From Areca catechu (Eukaryota > Streptophyta > Magnoliopsida > Arecales > Arecaceae): a DNA stretch of 64,000 bases. The position numbers were made by a program, and so were the translations under genes. Shown here piece by piece: positions 55,824-64,000 of this stretch (the stretch's first letter is position 1; the number at the start of each line of letters is the position of its first letter). The notes beneath the pieces are model-generated. The model saw only the letters and a list, made by a program, of their open reading frames with translations. It ran no database searches and was not told the DNA's origin. The stretch spans positions 71,718,748-71,782,747 of the forward strand of contig CM038038.1 in NCBI GenBank assembly GCA_021397845.1. Direction: 5' to 3'.

Positions 55824-57572
55824 ATGGCTCCAAAAAGGGCAATAGGAAAGAAGTCTTGACGGGAAATCGAGGAAGCTCCACAGGAAAGAAGAACCAAATA
55901 CTGTGAAGACAGCTCTTCTCGAGTTCCTCCTCAACCGACTGATGAACCCAGCTCCGTCTCTCCAAGTCAACAAATTTCCTTGGGCATGTGACCTGTAACA
56001 ATAGGTAGAAGAATTTTATTTGAATTCCTTAAATAAATAGGGTTTATATTTGGGGATTTAATCAAAAATCAGGGCTGGCAGAATGTGTGTTCTTTGGACA
56101 TTAAAACTTATCCAAATTTGGTCAGAACATTTTATGAGAACATGAGATTTGGAGAAAATCATATTGAGTCTCTGGTCAAAGGGAAAAGGATCATTATCTC
56201 AGAAGAACTACTTGGAAATTTCCTGGAAATGCCATTTGAAGGTACAGAGTATTTAGTCCTAAAGGATAGGACAAGGGCTTTATAGATTGTACTAAAGCAG
56301 ACTGATGTTGATAAGATTGAAATCCTTAAAGCTAGCTCCTTATCCATTGAAATGAGGCTGCTCCATAGCATCATAAGTCGGATATTTCTACCCAGGACAG
56401 GTCGATTTGACTGGGTGAGTGAGCGCGACTTATGTTTTATGGAGTTACTGATAATTGGAGATAAAATCAATCTTCCTGCTATAATGATAAGTCAGATGAA
56501 GGAAGCGGTAAGAAAGGTGAAGGCATGTCTGCCTTATGGGATGATTCTTACTCTTTTCTTCCAGGCTACAAATATTGATCTATTAGGAGAAGATAGTAAA
56601 TCCCTCCTACACACTGACACTTATATAGTTAAAACATTATAGAGGATGGGTTACTTGCTATCTGAGGGGAATTGGAAGAAGAAATCTGAAGCACCAGTCA
56701 CTGAAGAACCAGAAGAAGAACAGGCTAAGATGGAAATTGGTGAAGGCACATCAATTCCAATCCCTGAGCCTCAGCCATGGCAAGGTTCACCAGATCAGAC
56801 AGCTTTTGATGCATTCATATCAGACTTTACTCCCATTGCTTCTCCTGCTCCTTCTGATATTCTAATTCCTGAACCTGCTCCTACTACTGCTCCAGAACCT
56901 TCTACTGTCCATCATGTTGATATCACAAAGTAGCTTAATAAATTTGCAGAAGGTTTGTTAAACTCCTTTGGATCCATGATTAATGATTTGAAAGAAAAAG
57001 TGAATCAAAGAATTGATGAGTTTAGGGAGGAATTGAATTCTGTGAAAATGGGTATGGGAGATATAGAGAGAAGACTAAAAAGTGAGGACAACTACACAGA
57101 AGATTTTAGGTTTCTCAGAGCTGAACTAGGAAGGCTAAGAGGATTAGCCGAAGCATTTGCAAATGTACAAGCTTCTGAAATTCTTTCAATGTTGAAGGAA
57201 GTTGCAGAAATAAGAGTCTCAATGGAAAAACCAACTGCTTCCAAGAATTCAAAGAAAATTGAAGCTAAATTGAAAACAATTAACAGTTTTTTGTGGAAGC
57301 TGATGGCTAAAGTTGAAGACCTTCAAGCTGCTCAGAGTATACCTCCTTTAGCATCACTGGATCCTACTCCTACTTCTTATAGACCTAGGCCTCAATCCTC
57401 ATCTTTTGCTGCTTACTCTGCTCATCCCAAACAACCAGCTCCTCATTTTAGGCCCCAGGGATTCTATACTTCTCCACCATCTGATGTGTTAGATCCTGAC
57501 CAAATTGCTTCTATGCCTCTGGGCATCCAAATTCCTGGTCGACCTACAAACCCTAGAGTAGACAGACATTGA
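55824..57572 (+). pseudogene. third gene of TE10 (env-position ORF), one continuous frame
   Basis: ATG 55824 (MAPKRAIGKK) to TGA 57570-57572, 583 codons in a single frame interrupted only by about six stops, the first at 55857-55859. Domains: basic N-terminus, globular domain (TYPNLVRTFYENM, VKGKRIIISEELLGNFLEMP, EMRLLHSIISRIFLPRTGRF, INLPAIMISQMKEA), Glu/Pro-rich linker (56690-56930), coiled coil (56955-57330: LKEKVNQRIDEFREELNSVK) and a Pro/Ser/Gln-rich end. It aligns with 39893-41648 of TE11. No signal peptide or membrane segment is seen. Function unknown; a resemblance to 'putative plant transposon protein' domains is my reading only. Confidence 0.75.
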
Positions 57573-58130
57573 CTAGATGTACTTTCTTTCATTTTGTACT
57601 GTGTATTGACAATCTCTAATTGAAATGAAATGAAAGTTTGAATTTTGTCTCTTGAATCACTCTTGTGCTTTTACAATGAAAGTTCATATTTTGCTCATAC
57701 AATGTCTGATTTCTTAATTAGAATATCAAGATAAATGTGAGAAAGTAAAATTATCTTAAACAAATTTTAAATCCTTTCTCATTCTATTTTAAAAACTGAG
57801 CTTCATTCTAACTTCACCTTTTTGATTGATTAACAAAAAGGGGGAGAAATTTATGAAGATATTGCATGAAAAGGATAAGATGGTTTTATTTTTGCTCGTT
57901 TTTACTTTTGCTCTGATACATAAAGCTTGAAAAGGATAAAATCTATCTGATTATACTCTGGTACATGAAACACAATATGGTTTAATGTATAAAGATCATT
58001 TTAAGCTCTGACATACAATAAGCTCTGATATACAATGTTTTAAATGTGTTAAGCCCTGTTACATAGTGTTTTAAGCTCTGATACTTAAAGTTCTCATTGA
58101 AACTTTTGGGCTTTGAACTTGCATGGAAAG
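57573..58130 (+). other. 3' untranslated region of TE10, first part
   Basis: AT-rich with recurring AAGCTCTGATACAT-like phrases (57910-58090). It contains an internal AACAAAAAGGGGGAGA polypurine-like tract (57833-57848), similar to the true tract at 59903-59918. No gene. Confidence 0.6.
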
Positions 58131-59681
58131 TGTTGCCCAGGTGACTTCCTAAGAGGGGGGTGAATTGGATTTAAAAGACTTTTCACAATTATGTGCACTT
58201 TGAAATTCTTTTAGTGTTGTGGTACAATATACAATACGGAATAATTAAGTAAAAATAATAAGACAATAAGAGCACAAGCACAAACACAAAGAGATTTAGA
58301 GTGGTTCGGAGCAACTCACTCCTACGTCCACTACCTAAGCACCACTTGGGATTTTCACTATATCCCCCAACCAGAATATAGTCGGATTATTTTACCAGGC
58401 TCACAATCCAAACCTATACACTTTGGTTTTACCGGGATCATCAAAGAAACCCAAACTTTCTTTGGTTTTAAACGGGATCACCAAAGAAAACCCTAACACT
58501 TGGTTTTATACCGAGATCACCAAGAACCCAACTTAGATTTTTACAAGGCTCACCTAAAAACCTTCAACCCTTTCTTAAGACACAATCCCTTACTATTTTT
58601 AGAGAGAAAACAAAGATAGAGAGAAAATAAACAAGCAACTACAACAAACTAAGTTTGTTTAAATGTTGCCGATGTAGATCGATACGAAGCCTAGCTTTGA
58701 ATGCTCTTTAATTGCTCTTCAAGCTACTTCTTTTCTTCTTCAATGAGTGGATTCAATGATGAAGTAGAGTTGGTGAAGCTTTGAATCCTATCTTGAAAGC
58801 TCTTGAAGTAGGTAGGTGATCTCAAGATAAATCAATAATAATGCTCTAATAATTATTTAATCCCTCAAAAATAATTTCTTTTATAGTTTTCCATGAGATA
58901 TGGCTATTGTAGGGCCTAGGGACTCGTGAAAGAGCTGTTGGAGATGAAATGGAATTCAAAAATCACATTCAGCAACTAGCCGTTGAAGTGCAGAAAATGG
59001 TTACTCGAGTCGGCTCGAGGTCCACGAGTCGGCTCGAAGTCTCAGATAGTCCAAAATAAATTTCTGTAAGAGTCAACTCTTTAAGCTGGAGTCGACTCTT
59101 GCCTTCAATCACTTCAAAATAATAAATACCTAGAGTCGGCTCTTCAGGGCAGAATCGGCTCAAGTTCTCAGTTCACCAAAAAATATAACTCTGGATGAGT
59201 CGGCTTTTGGGGCTTAAGTCAGCTAGAGATCTCAAGCTTCAAAAACAAGTATTCTTCCATGAGTTGGCTCTTGGGACAGGAGTCAGCTCTTGATATTGAA
59301 ACTCTGAAATTTTCTCCATGCCGTGCCATAACGAGTCGGCTCTTGATCCATGAGTCAGCTCTTGCCAAGACTTCAATTGATGCTTCAAGCTTCTCCAAAA
59401 CTCTTCAACACTTGAATCAAATAAGAGCTAATCTATATACTCTCAATTTTATAATTTTCAGCCCTTTTTACAAGATTCCAAAATTGACAAAACTAGGACT
59501 TTTACAAGTTAAAGTTCATAAGAGTACATACATAATTGAATTACCTCTTCATTAATTTGAAAACAAACTTAAACTAAAGGTAACTAATTTTCTGCAAAAA
59601 CTTCTCAAATAATTGAAAGAATTAGTATCAAATACATGCTCCAATATTTTATGATCATCAAAATCATCCCAGGGGTCAATA
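58131..59681 (-). mobile_element. TE12: solo copia LTR related to TE10, TSD GAAAG
   Basis: Reads as a TE10-type LTR in reverse: the plus strand starts TGTTGCCCAGGTGACTTCC and ends near CATCCCAGGGGTCAATA (final bases should be AACA). Perfect duplications GAAAG at 58126-58130 and 59682-59686. It carries the TTTGGTGATCC/ACCAAA hairpin repeats (58400-58560) and AGTCGGCTCGA-type motifs (58990-59350), in reverse orientation. Confidence 0.88.
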
Positions 59682-59902
59682 GAAAGTGTGTCAAAAGATG
59701 GAGTATTTTATTGAGGGGGAGATTATCTTATACTACTCTGATTCCTTATCACTAACTTGCCCTAATTCTCCTTCCATAGTTTGATACTAATTAAAGTCAA
59801 TTCTTTTTACTTGTTCATACACTCTTGCAAATACAAGTATACAAGTAAATCTGTAAATGTAAAGTTTTATCTTACTTTTTCATGCCCAGTGTTTTGTCAT
59901 CA

Positions 59903-59918
59903 TCAAAAAGGGGGAGAT
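59903..59918 (+). promoter_or_regulatory. polypurine tract of TE10
   Basis: TCAAAAAGGGGGAGAT-type tract directly before the 3' LTR; primes plus-strand DNA synthesis. Confidence 0.8.
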
Positions 59919-61646
59919 TGTTGATCCCATAGATGATTTTGATGATAACCAAATAATGGAGCATGCACATTTATTTTTAACAACTCTTCAAGTGATTTAC
60001 AAGTTTTTGTAGGATGATTTATTTGTTCAAACTTCAACTCCTACATCTTTACTTCTTGTTTTAAGTTGTGTTGTAATATGATTTTATAAAGAAGAACCTA
60101 ATAAAAAAGTTAAGAAATATCATGAAAAAGGGTTACTTCTATGTATGCTATACCTTAAATTTATTTTGAGTATCAAATGTATAAGAGTGTTGGTGACAGT
60201 CTTCTTGAAGTTTAATTGTAAAAATCCTGAAGAAGTCACTTAAGCCGACCCAACCTCAAAAGAGCCGACTCCACCTCATGGCACACAACAAGGATTCTGA
60301 CACGCAGCTATCCGAGCCGACTCTAATGAATCTGAGTCGATTGGAATAAGTTCGAGCCAACTCTTTTAGAGTCCAGTTTTGAAGTATTCTAAGAACAAGC
60401 CAGGTGAGACGACTCTGCCAGACCAAATTTTGAAGACCTGATGAAGTGAGCCGACCCAAGCTACAACGAGTCGACTCCTCTAGATTAAAGATTTCCATTT
60501 TTGAGAAGAAGAGTTGACCCAAATTCAAGCGAGCCGACCCCTCGAGTTCAATGTGTTCAACGACAAAAGTTCGAGCTGACCCGAGCTATCAAGAGCCTCC
60601 TCATCTAGAGTGAAGTTTTGTACCCTGAGACAAAGAGCCGACTGCACTGAAAAATTGGCGACTTGACCTATCGACTCGAAGGATCCGAGTCAACTCGAAG
60701 AATTCGAGCCGACTCGAATATCATTTCCAAGTACATAACTGCTAGTTCCAAATTTTTTTTTGAATGCCAAAAGGTGCTCCAACGATCATATGTCACATCC
60801 CAACGGTCTACAACATCTCAAACTGTCTTGAAGTAATGGAAGACCTTATATTTGAGGGATTTTGAACTTTATTGATACAGAGAAAAAGAAAAGTAAGAAA
60901 GTTCCAAAAAGTTTTAAGGGTTTATTGAATATCTAACTAACCACCAAGCAAGAGAGTACAAAGAGCATTCAAGTCAGTCTTCAAGTCTTCACCAACTCTG
61001 ATCTGAAGCTTGAAGTACTTTGGAAAGAAGCTACTGAAGCAATTAAAGCATATTGAAGCACATTCAAGTAGACTTCTCTCAAGCTACACCGGCAACTATC
61101 CGATAACTAAAGTTTGTCATTATCGTTGCATTTATTTCAATTCATTCTTGAATTGTTTGGATTATTGGTGAGCCCATTTGAAAAACCAAATAGGTTATTG
61201 GTGAGCCTTTGATAAAAACCAAGGATTAGGTTCTTGGTGATCCTATGAAAACCAAGTTGGGTTTCTTTGGTGATCCTGTTTAAAACCAAAGGGTGTTGGG
61301 TTTCTTTGGTGATCCTGTTTAAAACCATAGGGTATTGGATTTTTTTTGGTGATCCCGTTAAAACCTAAGTGTAGAGGTTTTGGATTGTGATCCTATAAAA
61401 CAATCCTACTTTATTCGGGTGTGAATATAGTGGAAATCCCAAGTGGTATCTTTAGGAGCTGGGTTGCTCTGAACCACTATAAATTTCTATGTGTTTATGT
61501 TGTGATTCTTTGATCATCTTTAGCTTCTGCAAGTTATTATTTTGCCACAGCATCTAATACTTTAAAAGAGATTTTTAATTGCACATTATCTGCTTAAATT
61601 TTTAAATTTCCAATTCATCCCCTCTTGGGTAGCCACCTGGGCAACA
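59919..61646 (+). repeat. 3' LTR of TE10
   Basis: TGTTGATCCCATAGATG to CCTGGGCAACA, 1728 bp. GAGCCGAC-type motifs at 60240-60720 and hairpin repeats at 61150-61370. Followed by GTTAG. Confidence 0.93.
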
Positions 61647-61651
61647 GTTAG

Positions 61652-63226
61652 TGTTCCTTTGATAGGCACCATATTTCATTACAAATCTCTTGGTATCCTA
61701 CTACATGATCGACAATAATAGCTTTGTTAGAGCAACTTGAATGCTAGTGCTTTCTTCCTAATGTGACGTCCATAGATCCCTTCATATACCTTCCTCAATG
61801 TGAATTCTGCTTTTGATGACCACATCCATATGAGGGGCAGAGAAAATGATTGCTTGTAGAGCTTCCTCTTATGTACCAAGTACTTGGAGGATTTGTACTT
61901 AATCCTATGGGCTATCTTTCAATCTATAGGGGTTCGACCATCTCTCAGGAAGTCGATTAGTGGGTTGATCTAGCATGGTTCATCATCGAGTTGCATGACT
62001 TCTGATGACTCCTTAATAGTTGGCCTTTTGATTTGTCAGAAGTAAGCTCCTCAGGGAAGCACCATAGGTGTAGTAGTTACTACTTTTTTCAACAAATCTG
62101 CTTGAGAGTTGTCTTCCCTTAGATTCTGACTGATCTCAAAGTTACAAAGATCATTGGTTAGTTTTTTGACCTTTCAGAGATATTTGATCATGTTTTCTTC
62201 ATGAGCCTCAAATTCACCTTTAATGTGGCCAACAACCAATTGAGAGTCGCTATAGACTCTCAGATCTTGCACTCCCAACTCCTTGGCGATATGAAGCCCT
62301 ACTATCAGGCTCTCATATTCAGTTTCATTATTAGTTGCAGGGACTTCAAGGCATAAACCATGCTCGACAATAATTCTTTCTAGGTTGATGATGACTACCC
62401 TTTCTCCCGATCCTTCAAGGTTGGATGACCCATCCATATACATCTTCCAGGTATCATTCGGGCTCGGAGGGGTGTCCAATGATGGACCTGATGCTTCTGG
62501 CTTGACCGATTCATTAGGAATAGTATATTCAGCTAGGAAGTTGGCCAATATTTGGACCTTGATTGATAGCTTGGGTTGATACTTGATATCAAACTCTGAG
62601 AAAATGATTACTCACTTGACGATGCACCCAAACATGTCAGTCAATGGAAAATATTTTTATGGACCGATTAGTTAGCAAGTTGATGGTATGAGCTTGAACA
62701 TATGGGTGGAGCTTCTGAGCAGCGACGAGGAGAGCATATACTAGTTTCTCAAGCTTTGAATATTGGGTCTATGTATCTCTCAAAATTTTACTAGCATAGT
62801 AGATAGCTTTCTAGACCTTGTCCCTCTCCTGGATCAACACCATACTCATCATCGAGGAGGAGGTTGCCAAATACAAGAATATCTCTTTGCTAGGACTTGA
62901 CCTCCCCAAGGATGGGGGAGAGGTAAGATAACTCTTCAGGTCAACGAAGGCCTTTAGACATTCTTCCATCCATTAGAAATTCTTTGGGTGCTTTAGAGTT
63001 TGAAAAAATGGAAAGCAATGCTTGGCTAATTTGGAGATGAAGCTGCTGAGCGCTGCGATCCTTCTAATGAGGCGTTGGATATCTTTGATCTCCTTTGACA
63101 GGCTCATATCATAGATGGCTTTGATTTTCTCTGGATTAGTTTTCACGTTTTATTAGAAACCATGAAATCCAAGAATTTACTTGAGGCCACCCCAAGGGCG
63201 TATTTGGTGAGGTTCAATTTCATTTG
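61652..63226 (-). pseudogene. TE9: RT, RNase H and second RNase H of the Tat-like element
   Basis: Minus strand from 63226: RT thumb (KLNLTKYALGVASSKFLDFM), connection (RIAALSSFISKLAKHCFPFF-like), RNase H (AIYYASKIL, YSKLEKLVYALLVAAQKLH), then the archaeal-type RNase H (62548-62174: WKMYMDGSSNLEGSG, TEYESLIVGLHIAKELGVQD, RVYSDSQLVVGHIKGEFEA). The remaining 0.5 kb leads towards the integrase that continues at 37623. Heavily mutated. Cut at 63227 by TE13. Confidence 0.82.
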
Positions 63227-63469
63227 TGTTGACTATGGTCTTGATTTTGATGATTGACAAAATGTTTAAGTATATATGAGTACTAATTATGTTTTAAGTT
63301 GATTTCTCAGATCTTAGTACTCATCCATGTTGAATGAAGAAATGCTTATATTTCAGTTGTAAAAGTCCTTAAATTAATGAAAAATAAGTATATGGACTTT
63401 GGAATTAATATGGAAGGACTTGAAGAGGTTAAAGTTTCAATTTGAAGATGTTTCAGTAATGGCACAGTC

Positions 63470-63715
63470 AAGTGTCGACACTTGGAAATGAAGTGTTGAC
63501 ACTTGAGGATCAAGTGTCGACACTTGAAGAGTGAAGTGTCGACTCAAGGCCTGAGACAAACAGAAAACTTCTGAAAGCTCTTTCAGTAAAGTGTCGACAC
63601 CTGGAGCTGAAGTGTCGACACCTAGAGCTGAAGTGTCGACACCTGGAAACTGAAGTGTCGACACTTGAAACTGAAGTGTCGACACCTGAAGGTGAAGTGT
63701 CGACACTTGAACAGT
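63470..63715 (+). repeat. GTGTCGACAC minisatellite in TE13 LTR
   Basis: About ten copies of AAGTGTCGACAC(T/C)TG in units of about 21 bp, some with one changed base. GTGTCGACAC is a perfect 10-bp palindrome. The minus-strand ORFs here (63437-63761) only read the repeat. Confidence 0.88.
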
Positions 63716-63816
63716 AACGACTAGTTTTTTGGACTGCAGAACTTCTCCAACTTACTTCCAAACGGTCATATTTTCCTCCCTAACGGCTATAAACGGTCAT
63801 TTAAGTGTTGGGAGGC

Positions 63817-63824
63817 TATATAAA
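63817..63824 (+). promoter_or_regulatory. TATA box of TE13 LTR
   Basis: TATATAAA about 100 bp downstream of the minisatellite. Confidence 0.6.
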
Positions 63825-64000
63825 CATCAAAAATCAATTGGAGAAGTAATCCTTTGGTGAGATTTTTGAATATTCTTCAAGGATTCAAGAGTTGAGTGGT
63901 TCAAGCCTTCAAGCTTCCAAGTTTCAAAGAAAGCATCCAAAGTTCACATCCTCAAGCATCAATCAAAGGCTTCATCAACTTGAAGACAAGATCTTCATCA

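Larger units (their letters stand above)
37624..61646 (+). mobile_element. TE10: long Ty1/copia element (SIRE/Maximus-like), TSD GTTAG
   Basis: The 5' LTR is split: its first 10 bases are at 37624-37633 and the rest at 48712-50486, because TE11 inserted there. The interior (50487-59918) holds gag, pol in copia order (PR-IN-RT-RH) and a third gene; TE12 is inserted near its 3' end. The 3' LTR is 59919-61646. Target duplications GTTAG at 37619-37623 and 61647-61651 are perfect. Without nested insertions it is about 11.4 kb. All genes are decayed. Confidence 0.92.
63227..64000 (+). mobile_element. TE13: LTR of another copia-type element, runs off the window
   Basis: Starts TGTTGACTATGGTCTTGA within TE9. 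It contains a palindromic minisatellite (63470-63715), then a TATA box and the leader of a predicted transcript. The orientation is inferred from the TATA box. No coding region is reached. Its first bases resemble the TE10 LTR start. Confidence 0.65.

Noticed and set aside
55824..57572. Retroviral envelope gene in TE10
   Set aside because: The position fits, but there is no signal peptide, membrane segment or glycoprotein-like Cys pattern.

Overview
This window is plant nuclear DNA made almost entirely of nested LTR retrotransposons. The evidence is tRNA-iMet-type primer sites (TGGTATCAGAGC), plant-type Ty3/gypsy elements (chromovirus and Tat-like with a second RNase H), and Ty1/copia elements of the long SIRE/Maximus-like kind. 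I see no intact host gene, rRNA, tRNA or bacterial feature. A monocot, possibly a palm, fits my impression of the LTR families, but the sequence alone does not prove it. Almost every open frame carries stop codons or frameshifts. Where two copies can be compared, most new stops are C-to-T or G-to-A changes, as expected for old, methylated DNA.

Layout. TE1 (1-3084, minus) is the 5' end of a gypsy element, inserted in the gag of TE2. TE2 (3085-10484, plus) is a gypsy chromovirus with gag, protease, RT, RNase H, integrase and chromodomain. An almost-solo LTR, TE3 (4282-6033, TSD ATGTG), interrupts it. TE4 (10485-13916, plus) is a second copy of the TE2 family that shares TE2's 3' LTR and is cut off in RT. 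TE5 (13917-21497, minus) is a Tat-like gypsy element joined tail to tail to TE4. It is interrupted by TE6 (14934-17557), a 2.6-kb LTR element without gag or pol and with a GC-rich interior.

21498-24797 is poorly explained: one possible terminal exon, a GC-rich patch and a 57-bp tandem repeat. TE7 (from 24798) is a copia-like LTR. 26760-27500 is a decayed reading frame of unknown origin. TE8 (27763-32484, plus, TSD ATCAT) is a gypsy element with both LTRs and a large internal deletion.

The right half is one nest. TE9 is a minus-strand Tat-like element (integrase at 36600-37623; RT and RNase H at 61652-63226) with two large tandem arrays in what is probably its 3' untranslated region. TE10, a plus-strand copia (37624-61646, TSD GTTAG), sits in TE9. 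TE11, a minus-strand copia (37634-48706, TSD ACCCC), sits 10 bp inside TE10's 5' LTR. TE12, a solo LTR (58131-59681, TSD GAAAG), sits in TE10's 3' region. TE13, another LTR starting at 63227, cuts TE9 and runs off the window.

Most interesting: TE10 and TE11, though different families, both carry a third gene of about 1.75 kb after RNase H. The two encode homologous proteins with a globular domain, an acidic or proline-rich linker and a coiled coil. Each element has its own TCGAC/CCGAC-type repeat in the LTR and again between pol and this third gene. The two also share a gag/pol boundary (stop codon followed by a splice-acceptor-like tract) and a hairpin-forming LTR repeat.
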